Shown piece after piece: positions 10,884-21,274 of a stretch of 64,000 nucleotides of DNA. Position 1 is the first letter of the stretch. The number at the start of each line of letters is the position of its first letter. The position numbers and the translations under genes were made by a program. The notes beneath the pieces were generated by a model that was not told where the DNA came from, ran no database searches, and saw nothing but the letters and a program-made list of their open reading frames with translations. Origin of the DNA: Escallonia rubra (taxonomy: Eukaryota > Streptophyta > Magnoliopsida > Escalloniales > Escalloniaceae); NCBI GenBank assembly GCA_033065855.1, contig JAVXUO010001354.1, positions 1 to 64,000 of the forward strand. The letters run 5' to 3'.

Positions 10884-13451
10884 TCACCAGTGACCATTAC
10901 ATGAGCAAGATCCATGTTGGAACCGATGAAATCTGAAGTTCTCTCTTAAAACAATCTCCCTGTCATAAGCCCGAGATATCATTTTCATATCCGAGTGACA
11001 ATCACTGCACATACGTAGATTGTTGACAATGCGGATGGGAGTTCTTGTGGGAGTGGTTATGAGTCCAAATGCAACAGCCAGCTTCTCACTATGTTGAGAT
11101 GATGGGGCTGCTTCTTCCTCTTCATGTAGTCTTCCTTTCTGACCTTCAATCTCATCCAGCATTGAGTAAATTTCTGCATATTTAGTGTCAGAGAAATCCC
11201 CAGATGTAAACTTGTGAACAGTTCCATTATGTTCAATAAGACTACATCCAAGTTGCTTCTGCACTCCTATTTCCTTCATCTTTCTCCTAACCCAACTCAT
11301 ATCTTCCCATCTTTTGGCTTTTGCATATATATTTGAAAGGAGTACATAAGCTGAAGCATTTGAGGGATCCATCTTTATTATACGTTCAAATGCATGTTCT
11401 GCTAATTTGACCTTATGGTATGTTGCACATGCTCTCATCAAGGAACTCCATATAGATGCATCTGGTTCAATAGGCATGGTCTCTATGAACTCTTTTGCGT
11501 CTTCCAGGCGCCCAACTCGGCCTAGGAGATCAACCATACATCCGTAATGCTGAACTGCAGGTTTAAGATTGTAGACAGTCCTCATCTTGTTGAAGTACCT
11601 GTAGCCCTCATCAACCAAACCTCCATGGCTGCAAGCAGATAGCAGAGCAATGAAAGTGATGTGGTCCGGCTTTATCCCTGACACCTCCATTTCCATGTAA
11701 AGAGCAATTGCTTTGTGGGGTTGGCCCTCCATGGCATGTGCTGCTATCATTGCTGTCCACAAGAACACAGTTTTCGCCTTTATTTCAGAAAACACTTCCT
11801 TCGCTTTATGAATGCTCCCACACTTGCCGTACATGTTTACCAGGGCAGTAGCCAATTTGTTATCTACTGCAATTTGATTCCTTTTAATATGAGCATGGAC
11901 CCAAATGCCATGATTTAGGGCTCCAACAGAAGCACAAGAAGAAAGCAAACTGACCAAGGTGAGGCTGTTGGGTTTCACCTTAGAACCCTGCATCTCGCGA
12001 AACAAATCAAACAGTTCCTCAAACAGATGAAACTTGGTGTAGCAATTCATCATAGTGTTCCAAGAAACCTCATCTTTCTCAGGCATCTTTTCAAAGAAAA
12101 TCCTTGCCTTCTCTATTTCTCCACTCCTGCAGTATCCATCCAACATCGAGTTCCACGAGACGACATTTTTGCCGGGCAACTGCTCTAGAACCTTGTTAGC
12201 CAAATCTAGTAGTTTACATTTTGAATACAAGTCTATCAAAGAATTCCCCAGGAACCCATCTATGATCATTCCGTACTTGACAACCAAGCCGTGGATAGAT
12301 CTGCCTAGAATGATATATTCCATGTGAGCACAAGCTGAAATGACTGTCAGAAGAGCTACCTCATCTGGCCTCACATTTTCAAGTCTCATTTCTCTGAACA
12401 ACTCCAAACTTTTGCTGTAGAACCCACCCTGAACATAACCCGAAATCATCGTAGCCCACGTTATCAGATTCTTCTTCCTTGTCTGGTTAAACAAGTGCCT
12501 AGCCGCAGTAAGGTCACCAACTTTCACAAATCCACTGATCAAGGTAGTCCACAAGACAACATCAGTAGTTTCACTCTCACAGCTACCCAGGAGCTTGAAT
12601 GCTTTTCTCATCTCCCCACACTTGATATACATATCAACTAGACAATTCAACAAGCTCCCACTAGTATCCAAACCATTCTCCTCAGCATAAAGATGCAAAC
12701 TCTCTCCCATTTTCAAATCTCTCAACTTGGAACAAGCTGATACCAAGCTGATCATCGTTATCTCGTCGGGTTTAATCCCATCAGCCAACATCTTCCCAAA
12801 CAGATCCAGTGCCTCCGTGAACAATCCCAGCCGAACGTAGCACGAAATCATTGTGTTCCAGGTTATAACATCTCTGTCAGGAAAGTTCTCAAATAGTTGT
12901 CTCACTTCCTTTAATCTGCCATCTTTCGAGTACATACCCATCAGATTGTTATTTAGGGACCTACTAATTCCAAACCCAGACTTCAAAATTCTTCCCTGAA
13001 CTTCACTTGCTTGTAGAATATCAAAATCCTTACAGCATGCATGAAGCAAGAAGTGAAATGTAGTGATATCTAACATAATCCCCTGAGAAACCATCTGATA
13101 GTAAGTCAAGAACACTTGTTTTGGCCACCCATCTTGGTCTTGAAGTTGGTTTTCCAAAAGGGTGTTCCAAACTTTGGTCTCTGGCATGCATTGTTGACTA
13201 AAAATGAGCCGAGCGTAATCCACGTTTTCAATCGAGACAAAGAACTGGAGAATAAGACTAGCAATAAGAGGGTCTTGGATGAGATTTGTGGTGATCAAGT
13301 GGGCATGAATTGGAAGAAATTCTTTGGTATTTGAGCAAGATTTGAGAAATGAGATGCAGTGCTGTGTTGGATCAGAGATGCTTCTTGTGGCTTTCACTGT
13401 AGGAGAAGGAATGGAAGAGAAGATGGTGGAGGGATGGGCTATGCTAGCCAT
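10884..13451 (-). CDS. PLS-class pentatricopeptide repeat protein with a DYW-type C-terminus
   Basis: An intronless frame of 855 codons with a clear ATG at 13451. The N-terminus (MASIAHPSTIFSSIPSPTVK) is Ser/Thr-rich and lacks acidic residues, as in plastid or mitochondrial targeting peptides. Repeated PPR motifs (such as VITWNTMISCYVRLGLF, VVSWNSMLDGYCRSGEI) fill about residues 90-680, followed by E and E+ motifs. The DYW deaminase-like domain has HSE at 787-789 and CSDCH at 815-819, the zinc and catalytic signature. These proteins bind organellar RNA and usually direct C-to-U editing. The last three residues are GHW rather than the canonical DYW. Such genes are usually intronless and about this length. 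The editing site cannot be deduced here. Confidence 0.92.
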   Translation of the reverse strand: MASIAHPSTIFSSIPSPTVKATRSISDPTQHCISFLKSCSNTKEFLPIHAHLITTNLIQDPLIASLILQFFVSIENVDYARLIFSQQCMPETKVWNTLLENQLQDQDGWPKQVFLTYYQMVSQGIMLDITTFHFLLHACCKDFDILQASEVQGRILKSGFGISRSLNNNLMGMYSKDGRLKEVRQLFENFPDRDVITWNTMISCYVRLGLFTEALDLFGKMLADGIKPDEITMISLVSACSKLRDLKMGESLHLYAEENGLDTSGSLLNCLVDMYIKCGEMRKAFKLLGSCESETTDVVLWTTLISGFVKVGDLTAARHLFNQTRKKNLITWATMISGYVQGGFYSKSLELFREMRLENVRPDEVALLTVISACAHMEYIILGRSIHGLVVKYGMIIDGFLGNSLIDLYSKCKLLDLANKVLEQLPGKNVVSWNSMLDGYCRSGEIEKARIFFEKMPEKDEVSWNTMMNCYTKFHLFEELFDLFREMQGSKVKPNSLTLVSLLSSCASVGALNHGIWVHAHIKRNQIAVDNKLATALVNMYGKCGSIHKAKEVFSEIKAKTVFLWTAMIAAHAMEGQPHKAIALYMEMEVSGIKPDHITFIALLSACSHGGLVDEGYRYFNKMRTVYNLKPAVQHYGCMVDLLGRVGRLEDAKEFIETMPIEPDASIWSSLMRACATYHKVKLAEHAFERIIKMDPSNASAYVLLSNIYAKAKRWEDMSWVRRKMKEIGVQKQLGCSLIEHNGTVHKFTSGDFSDTKYAEIYSMLDEIEGQKGRLHEEEEAAPSSQHSEKLAVAFGLITTPTRTPIRIVNNLRMCSDCHSDMKMISRAYDREIVLRENFRFHRFQHGSCSCNGHW

Positions 13452-13629
13452 CTTTGAGTATTAGCCGTTGGTTCCCTCCATTCTCATTTTGTAAGATCTG
13501 GACTTTGGATAAGATTAGGCTTGTTGAAGCCGTTTCTACGCTTTTTGTTCTCAATGCGTTGAAATAGCGACAATTATTTTCCTTTTCTTTGAGCTGGCGA
13601 TTTCCTTGGTAAAATTCATTTGCCACTAA

Positions 13630-14870
13630 CGGTCCGTTTGGAACCAATTCTTTTAGGATTTGGATATCAGATTTGGAATTCAATTCACTTTTTTTTTGTT
13701 TGAAACGAAAGGGAATTCAAACCGCGGAATTCCAATTTTGTGTTTGTAGAACATAGGAAATGGAAAGGTAATAAATTTTTAGACAATTATATCATTGATT
13801 TACGATGAAAAATAATTATGGTAAGTGGTTTCAAGTGTGTTAGTGCCACCACATGGTGGTGGTGGTGGTGGTGATGGCAGCACTACACGGAGTAGCAACA
13901 TCGACGGTGAAAGTGGTGGGGTGGTCAAGTGATGATAATGATGGTAGTAGTGGTATTGAGGTGTAACAAGGTGTAACTGGTGGTCGTCAACTGACGCCAA
14001 TAGTGATGTCGGTGGCAGTAGTGGTAGCGGTGGTGGCAATAGTCGTGGCGATAATAGTGGTGGCGGCGACGGTGACAGTAGTGAGGTCGTCGACGGCGGT
14101 GATGGTGGTGGTGGTGGTGACATTATCGGTGGTTGTGGTGGCGACAATGGTGGTGGTGGCGGTGGCAATAGTGGTGGCGGTGGTGGTGACAGTAGTGGTG
14201 GCGACGATGGTAGTTGTGGCATACTGGCGGTGGTGGTGGCAGTAATGGTGACGACGGTGGTAGTTGTGACAGTACTAGCGGTGGCGGCCGCAGTAGTGGT
14301 GGGGGATGTAGTGGCGGTGTTGGTGGCAGTAATGGTGACGATGGTGGTAATGAAGGCAGTAGTAGCAGCGACAGTGGTAGTTGTGGCACTACTGGTGGTG
14401 TTGGCGGTGACAGTAGTGATGGCGGCGGTGGTGGTGGTTGTAGTGGTGGCAGCGGTAGTGTTAGTAGTGGTTGTGGCGGCAGTGACAGTGGTAGTGGTGG
14501 CGGCAGTGGTGGTGGCAGTAGTGGTAGTGGTGGTGGCAACGACGGTGGTGGTGGTGGCAGTATTGGTGGTAGTAGTGGTGGTAATAAAAGTGGTGTGGCG
14601 GTAGCGGCAATGAAGATGGTAGTGGTTGTTCATTGTTGGAGAAATCCAGAAAAAGGGTAATATATGTAAATAATTATTTTTAATTCAAGTAAATCGAAAT
14701 CTCATGAAATTCGATTATTTTTCATCGAATTTCACACTATAGAAACAAATCCAGTCAAATCTCATGAAATCCAAATCTAATTTATTTTTTTAATGTTCCA
14801 AACAACAAAATTTGAGGATTTGAAATGAAATTTTATCAATTTCATGATTTCAAATACACTCTAAAGATAG
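13630..14870. mobile_element. MITE-like element enclosing a triplet-repeat array
   Basis: The left side reads GGTCCGTTTGGAACCAATTC and is followed by AGGATTTGGA / GAATTCAA words. The right side carries the reverse-oriented words ATTTGAGGATTTGAAATGAAA and TTCCAAACAAC, ending in TTCAAATACACTC. This CCGTTTGGA / TCCAAAC(A) arrangement is typical of plant hAT-like MITEs. The interior is the array at 13853-14595. Exact ends and target duplication were not resolved. Confidence 0.4.
13853..14595. repeat. GGT/GGC/AGT triplet-repeat array, about 740 bp
   Basis: The plus strand is a nearly pure mix of GGT, GGC, AGT, GAC and GAT triplets with almost no C-rich segments, so it is strongly G-skewed on one strand. 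Long open frames occur in several phases on both strands because the triplets seldom form stops; all are low-complexity (poly-Val/Ala, poly-Gly/Ser, poly-Pro/Leu/Ser, poly-Thr) and not proteins. Clustered GG runs could form two-tier G-quadruplexes (inference). Confidence 0.9.
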
Positions 14871-15031
14871 TTATGGATAAATATGTGTACATGGGAGTGT
14901 CAAGAAGTAGGCCTGCCCATGGGCTTCCCAGCCCGCGCAACCCCACTTCTAAATGAGTTTTAGGTGTAGACACCTACTTTTTGTAAGTCTATTTTATAAT
15001 TTATGTATTTATGAGCTATTCAAATTTGCTA
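14871..15031. other. Short spacer between MITEs
   Basis: AT-rich spacer with no gene. It includes a GGGCTTCCCAGCCCGCGC patch near 14920 of unknown origin. Confidence 0.4.
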
Positions 15032-15293
15032 CTCCCTCCGTTCCAAATCTTGTTTGACTTGCATGCTTATTTGGGATATGAGTCATATTTTATCAGTTTC
15101 TCATTTTATCCTAAGAGAGACATAGAGAGAGGAGAAGAAGAAAGTGGATCAGGAGAGAAAGTGGGTTGATAGAGAATTAAACATGGAGAGATAAAATATA
15201 ATAAAATGGGTGTAAAATGGATAAAAATGAAAAAACACTTACATAGTCTTTTTTAATTTGAAAAATGATCAATTTTTTTTGGAAGGCAGGGAG
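15032..15293. mobile_element. Stowaway (Tc1/mariner) MITE, 262 bp
   Basis: The left end CTCCCTCCGTTCC and right end GGAAGGCAGGGAG are inverted copies of the Stowaway terminal consensus, and a TA dinucleotide flanks each end (15030-31 and 15294-95). There is no coding capacity. These MITEs are mobilised in trans by mariner-like transposases. Confidence 0.85.
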
Positions 15294-16001
15294 TAGTATC
15301 TAGGCTTTTATTACTATTATGAGTTTAGGCCTAATGATAAATAATAGCTTAATTTAAATAATTAAGTCATGTCCAATAAGCAGTCAAGTTAGTAGCTCAG
15401 TCTAGTTAGCAGTCAGTCCAGTTAGTTGGATTTAATTTAACCTACTATTTGAAGATGTTTAGGTCTGATATGTGAATATACTCATACTCCCTTTATTTTT
15501 GTAATGTTATATCTATTCTGTTAACTTTTACCATATGCAGGTAAGCAGTCCTTTTAGGAACTATACAATGGATGAGTTGCGCGCATGTACGACAATTCTT
15601 ATTTATAGTGGGAACATTATTTGGATTTTTTTTTTTAGTTAATTAGAAAAATGATATTGATATGAACCAAGTTACAAGAGTAGACAAGTTACTCTCCTGG
15701 AGCATCACAGGATAATTTGTCTAATTAGTTACAGGAGTAGTTAGGCTACTTTCTAGGAAGACCAAAGAAATTTATTACAGCCATATTGAAATACAAATTA
15801 ATGCAAGTCTCTAAGCTAACTCTTTTTTTTAAATGGTCTCTAAGCTAACTCTTAATTATACTAAAACCGTGCTTGAATAAAACTCCAAAGCAAATTCAGC
15901 AATGAGGCTGGAGTTGCTTGGGTGTCTGAAAAGGGAAAGAGTCGGTGTTTTTTTATTTTTTATCTTTTGTACCTTTAACTGAGAAAATATTCACACTAAG
16001 A
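15294..16001. other. Gene-free spacer
   Basis: AT-rich sequence with near-repeated short words (TCTCTAAGCTAACTC at 15809 and 15837; AGTTACAAGAGTAGACAAGTTAC and a close copy at 15670-15740). No gene or intact element was recognised. Confidence 0.4.
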
Positions 16002-16592
16002 GGATGTTTGGGATTGATTTTGAGATGGTCAAACCTGATTTAATTCAGATTAAATCAGGTACGTGAGTGTTTGACAAAGAAGATTAAGAAATTTAATCCG
16101 TCTCGAAAAGTTAAAAACTGATTAAATCCTGGAAATTGAGGATTATGAAATCCATAATCAAGTTTGACCTTCGAATTTACTATAGTATCCTCATATTTCT
16201 TATAAAAGGACATTTCGTACCCTTTAAGTAATTTGGAAAAGCTATTGTACTATGAGCATTAACTTGGGATTGTGGATTTTTTATTTTTAAATAAGATATA
16301 ACTTTTTGATAATTTATCTTTATATTATAGTCATTTACCAATAAAAGTTATGTTAACGTTGCCTTCTAAATGCATATTAAACTTATTTACTAAATGTCCT
16401 CTACGGTCATTTTGCCACAGCTATGTGGATTTAAACACTTTTTATCTAAACGCTTTTTGTAACTTTAAGCTAGTTTATAACTACCTTTACCAAATAGCAA
16501 ACTGATTCTGCGTAAAGTAGATTTAATCTGATTTTAAAAATTGATTAAAATTTTAACTGAAATTTGTTTTTCAAAATTAATCCCAAATTGGC
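16002..16592. mobile_element. hAT-like MITE, about 590 bp
   Basis: The left end GATGTTTGGGATTGATTTTGA is matched by the inverted right end TCAAAATTAATCCCAAATTGG. Subterminal words GATTTAATC/GATTAAATC recur on both sides. The form (TGTTTGGGATT termini, AT-rich non-coding interior) is that of common plant hAT-derived MITEs. No 8-bp target duplication was confirmed. Confidence 0.55.
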
Positions 16593-17079
16593 TCTAAAAC
16601 AATACAAGTAACATCAAGCAACTACCTTGATGAATCTAATATTCACTTTTTTCCCCTTTTCTTTTGCATGAAAAATTGTCTATTCTAAGATGTCCCTCTA
16701 AAGTCAAAAAAGAAACCTAGCTTCTTTGCCCAACACTAGCTCCTCTGCTTAACACAAGTTCAAAACTTGGAGGATACTCCAAGCCAATATCCTAATGATC
16801 ACTCTCCAATGAGGGGCGTGAAAATCACATCCAGCACCTTTACCAGTAGCGCCACCACTGCAATAACTGGGACAATACAACCACAGCATAATCCGACGAA
16901 GTTTAAGAACAATATCGTTAAAGCCACAGCCATAGCTTCACGCCAAGGCAAATGAATGAACCCACCCCTACAATTCGGTAACAAAGAGACTAGGGGGAAC
17001 CACCACTATGAACAAACGTGGTGGCACCGAGATAGAAACATAGATGCTCAAAATTACAGAGTACGCAAACAACAGTGAC
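16593..17079. other. Spacer with one unassigned hydrophobic open frame
   Basis: Holds a minus-strand frame at about 16984-16799 that would encode a strongly hydrophobic stretch (AMAVALTILFLNFVGLCC and onward). It has no recognisable family, a stop eight codons upstream of its first usable codons, and abuts a CACTA terminus. It is not called as a gene. Confidence 0.35.
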
Positions 17080-17935
17080 CACTACAAGAAAAAAGGCTTT
17101 TAGCGACGGGTAAATCCGTCGCTAAAACAATTAGCGACAGATTTACCGTCGCTAAAAGTCCCTCGTATAAAAGCCCGTTACTAATAGTTTAGTGACGGAA
17201 TTTTCAAATCCGTCGTCAAATATGTAAGTTTTTGCGACGAATTCATTTTTAATTAGCGATGGAATATCCGTCTTTAATTATATTTTAAGTATTTTAATTT
17301 ATTTTCTTTTTTGTTAAATTAGCGACGGAATAAATGTTTTAGCGACGGAATATTTCCTCGCTAATTAACTGATAGTAGGAACACTTTTAGCGACGGAATT
17401 TATCCGTCTCCAAAAGTCAATTTTTTTTTAATTTTTCTATTACCCAGACCTGTAATAAAAATTTCATTTTTCAACAACAACGCGCAATAATCAATACACA
17501 AAGAAATATATATAATCAATCATAAAAAATGTTTATTATAAAAAAGACTCATTATGTATAAGTCGGGAACTGGATACAGCTGGTTAGGGGAGGGGAAAAG
17601 AGTACAAGCTGGGCGCGGGGGGCGGGGGGGGGGGGGAAGCTAGGAACGGGCATGAGAAGGGGCTCATCAGGGGTTGTCGAGTCCCGGATCTGGATCCTGT
17701 TGATCCGGGGCCGGCTCGGCATGTCCAGCAGCGGTACCCTGCTCCCTGATCATCCTCACCACCACCGTAGCAATGCGCTGGATCTCTTCGTCGTCCAACG
17801 GACGCCGAGGAGCCGGTGTCTGTGGAGGGGCAGTGGGGGGTGAGGACGCTCCTATCACGGCACGAGCAGTCGTGCTAGGCAGATCCGCGTATGCGCTGGA
17901 TCTCCACGACGTTGACGTTGTGGAGCAAAAAGCCT
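17080..17935. mobile_element. CACTA (En/Spm) element remnant
   Basis: CACTACAAGAAAAAAGG at 17080 is a typical plant CACTA terminus. It is followed by many subterminal copies of TTAGCGACGG and its complement (17099-17420), as expected for transposase binding sites of this superfamily. A minus-strand frame at 17858-17667, with DDEEIQRIATVVVRMIREQG, looks like the C-terminal tail of a CACTA-encoded protein, cut short by G-rich runs. The opposite terminus was not found, so the element is truncated. Confidence 0.65.
17612..17637. repeat. Poly-G/GC-rich low-complexity tract
   Basis: A run of about 14 G within GGGCGCGGGGGGCGGGG. A second G run lies at 18009-18019. Such runs are prone to length error in assemblies. 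Confidence 0.7.
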
Positions 17936-18271
17936 AAGGCAGCAGCGATGAACTACAAGTGATTTAGCAACTGTGATGGTAAATGGTCGGGTTTGAGAAG
18001 AGAGGCCGAGGGGGGGGGGGGCTAGAAACTGAAAATGGGAGAGAGGGGTGGGGGTGGGGGGAGAGAGGAGGAAGTGCACCTCAACACCCTCCCCCCGGCG
18101 GCATCAGATTAGGTTGTGAGGGTTGTTCTTCCATTTGTTAGTTGATGTAATATCACTTTTAATGTATAAAATTGCCCATTTAAAATAACAATATTTGGTA
18201 CTATATATATAATGATATTATATATATTTTAAAAAGAATAACACAAACCAAAAACTTAGAAGTAGTAAATC

Positions 18272-19272
18272 AGGTAACATTTGAAACAATTTTTATTTTC
18301 ACGTCTGAAAACTGGAAAAAATATCGACCTTTGACTGACAGTTTTTGTTTTTGTTTTTCCCTTCAGTTTTATAAACCAGTTTTTAGTTTTGGTTTTTTTT
18401 TTTGAGATCCACATTTCAACTCTTGTTCGAAGCATTCTATGTCTCCTCTTCCCTTCAATCTCCATCACCAAGAGCTACCACCCAAGAACACTAAACCACC
18501 AACATTGGCAACCACAATACCCATTGACTGCCGCCACCGCCACCCACCATCACCACCAATTATTAACACTCATAAACACCAAACTACAAATATAGCCAAC
18601 CACCACAACAACTGACCGTCGATCTGTCGCCACCACTAATCAGCACACCCAAACATCAAACCTGCCAACACTGCTAACCACCATGACAATTGGCCGTCGC
18701 CACCACCAACATCGACGAACACCATCAACCCCCATAGCCACTAATAACCACAACCAGTGGCCAACACCGCCGAACACGAAACCCTCTAACATCGGTCACC
18801 AGCAGGGCACCACCACTTCTCTAAATCCAAATCACCATCATATCGATCACCATTATCCCTGTAACAAACACCACCAAAAGATTTCATCCTTCGATTAGCC
18901 CTAGTATGTTCGATTCAACAGATAAATTTCAAGCCAATCGAACCCCGATCAAACCAACGAATCCTTAATTCGTAAGCTATGTGTTACTGCCATAGTAGTA
19001 GTTGGACGGTGGTAGATGAGATGTGGTGGTTGTGGTGGGGGTGCTTTTAGTTGTTGAACATAGTAGCTCAGAAAAAGTTTTCAAGTATTGGAAAATGAAA
19101 GAAAAAAGAAGAGAAGAAAAATAAAAAAGAAAATGAAAAAGAGAAACAGAAGTAAAACTCAAAATTTCAAAACTGTATCAAACAGTCCATCAGTTTTTTG
19201 AAAAAAAAAAACTCAAAGAGATTTTAGTTTTTGTTTTTTTGAAAGTAAAAAATGGGTTTCAAACATACCATT
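18272..19272. mobile_element. MITE-like element with inverted ends, about 1.0 kb
   Basis: The left end reads GGTAACATTTGAAACAATTTTTATTTTC and the right end, read inverted, GGTATGTTTGAAACCCATTTTTTACTTTC. The adjacent subterminal segments (GTTTTTGTTTTTG left, CAAAAACTAAAAT inverted right) also match. The interior (18480-18880) is rich in CACCA/CCACC words with short His/Pro/Asn-rich open frames. Similar CCACC-rich interiors occur at 43100-43450, 46640-46770 and 50560-50900 in this window. Confidence 0.45.
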
Positions 19273-19372
19273 ACTTAAGATGTTTAGCTTCCAAAATTCG
19301 AAACTCATTATGATAATATAGTGAAAGTGCATCCTAAAAATGATGCTTTGATATAAGAGTTAATTTCTTGAT

Positions 19373-19543
19373 TGGTCACTATACTATTAAACAAATTCAA
19401 TTTTGGTCCCTAGACAAGATTTTATGTCAAAGTGACCATTAAACTTTAAAATTTATTTCAATCCGGCCACTTCGTCAAATATTCTTGTCGCCGCTCCATT
19501 AAGTCCCATTTAGTCAGGGGTATTTATGTCTTTTTACCCTCTA
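19373..19543. repeat. Terminal-repeat-like block (left partner of 36195-36345)
   Basis: Bases 19438-19475 match 36271-36308 in inverted orientation with roughly 33 of 38 identities by eye. The phrasing (GGTCACTATACTATTAAAC, GGTCCCTAGAC, CAAAGTGACCATTAAACT) is typical of plant MULE ends. It may be the left end of an older element that encloses the aspartate-kinase fragment and the later MULE. Confidence 0.35.
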
Positions 19544-19775
19544 TCTCTCTTTCTCTTTCTCTCCCTCTCTTTATTCTCTTTCTATCTGTCTGTCTATCTG
19601 TCTGTCTGTCTCTCTCTCATACACACACACAAACTCCCCCCACCCCCACCCCACACACATACACACAGGCACGCACACTGTCACACGCACGCACACATAA
19701 ACCCGCGGGCACAGTCACACACATACACAATCAGACACACACGCACAACACACTGTCTCATACTCACACACTGCA
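19544..19775. repeat. CT- and CA-rich microsatellite tract
   Basis: A CTCTCT/TCTGTC-rich segment passes into CACACA/CACGCA repeats. The open frame across it is low-complexity and not a gene. Confidence 0.85.
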
Positions 19776-20161
19776 AACGAGGGAAGACATATGTGCTTGA
19801 ATAGAGTGAAACCCATAATCAAAGTGCTGAAAGCGTAGATAACGCGTTGACATGTGTCATGAAGTTTGGTGGGTCATTAGTGGCATCGACGGGGATGATG
19901 AGAGAAGTCGCTGATCTTATCCTCAGTTTTCCAGAAGAGAGGCTTGTAATTGTTCTTTATGCTACGGGGAAGACAACTAACATGCTTTTACAGCTATTTT
20001 TAATTTTTGTTTTAGTTTTCCATACTTTTTAATTTATTATGCATCTGTTTCTCACAAGGCTTTCATGGAAGTTTAGACTGAAAATTGTTAGCCTATGCTT
20101 TTAGGCTGGAGAAAAGGCTGTTAATTAGTTGTGGCTTTACAAATGTTCGCGATATCACCGA

Positions 20162-21274
20162 TAGGGATGGCAATTTGAGTCGCACCTGACAGATATCCTC
20201 CCCCCCCACCCTGATAGGAGCAGGTTATTTTGACTTTGACCGGGTTACGGGGCGGGTATGGTACTTAAGTTTTTAACCCACAACGGGTATGGGTCGGGTT
20301 TGGTATATACTTTACTCCGCAGCGGTATCCGACCCGCCCTGCCCTGTTGCCATTTAATCCTAACCCTAAACTAATGTACAATCACAACCGTCCATCTTGG
20401 CCATATAAGTAGTAAAAAGGAAACCCTACCATAGTGTTCTCTTTTCTTCTTTTTCTGCCGCGGTGTTTCTCACTCTGTGCGGTGTTCAACCACAGTACTG
20501 CTCTCTTCTTCTCTCTCTGCCGCGACGATCAACGTCTCTCTTCTCCCCTGCACCATCATCCCCTCACGGACCACCTCCACCTCGCCGTCCACCATACACT
20601 GCCCGATCTGTGGATGCGACTTTCCGAAGGTCCACGATAAGGAAAACTATGCTGCCCACCTTGAAGGTTTGATTTGATCTAACTTTGATTAATGATCGTT
20701 TTCGTGTTGAAATGTTAATCATCTTGAGACCAAATCTGATTCTATGTGATTTTTTTATCTTTCACATGTATAGTGGGATCTGGACTTCTTCGCGAGACCC
20801 ATTCTTAATGTAAGAGGGAAGATGACAGAAGAGGGAAGATGACAAAAAAGTGAAGAAGATTTGGAAGCTTATCTATTGAAGTGATTATGTGCTTCTTGTG
20901 TTGCACTTAAATTTCCAGTCATTTGTATGCATGTAAAATCTGGATAATAATTGCAACAATTTAATTTTTTTCAGTAATTGTAATGAATGTCATTAATTTG
21001 TATGGAAGTGAAATCTATAAGTTATTTGGCGATTTCTATAATTTTAGTAACTATTTTAGAGATTTTGAACATTAATTTGATTTTTGTTTTACTTTCTTTT
21101 TGCAATATAGTTTTGTAGATTGATCGGGCCGAGATCGATTTTTTTTTAAAGAACCACCGGATCGGGGATGGTATTCCTGTCCCTTGACCCGATGTCGGGG
21201 CGGGGTATAAGTACTGCCCGAGCGGGTTCGAATTGCATAAGATTCGCATTTGACCCGCCCCATTGCCATTCCTA
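20162..21274. mobile_element. Non-autonomous hAT element, 1113 bp, with exact 8-bp target duplication
   Basis: It begins TAGGGATGGCAAT and ends ATTGCCATTCCTA, a 13-bp terminal inverted repeat with one mismatch. The target ATCACCGA is present at 20154-20161 and 21275-21282, an exact 8-bp duplication as hAT transposases make. Removing the element and one target copy rejoins an aspartate-kinase exon piece. Subterminal GGGTCGGG/CCCGACC-type words occur on both sides. No transposase is encoded. The interior has a small plus-strand Cys/His motif (see 20477-20677). Confidence 0.88.
20477..20677 (+). pseudogene. Short zinc-finger-like coding fragment inside the hAT element
   Basis: The frame opening with ATG at 20477 runs 66 codons and ends with a CPICGCDFPKVHDKENYAAH segment, a C-x2-C ... 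H ... H pattern. The codon series is interrupted by a possible splice donor (CTTGAAG|GTTTGA near 20667). It looks like one exon of a captured host gene with a small zinc finger, perhaps ubiquitin-binding-type. The family is not certain and no downstream exon was found. Confidence 0.3.

Noticed and set aside
13800-14660. Six overlapping open frames of 80-277 codons on both strands
   Set aside because: All arise from the GGT-type triplet array; the products are single-residue or two-residue low complexity in every phase and have no start context or domains.
19847-20032. Open frame with an aspartate-kinase start, considered as a working gene
   Set aside because: It lacks most of the enzyme, starts from TTG in the frame, has lost its splice donor, and the next exon piece is frameshifted and split by a hAT element.
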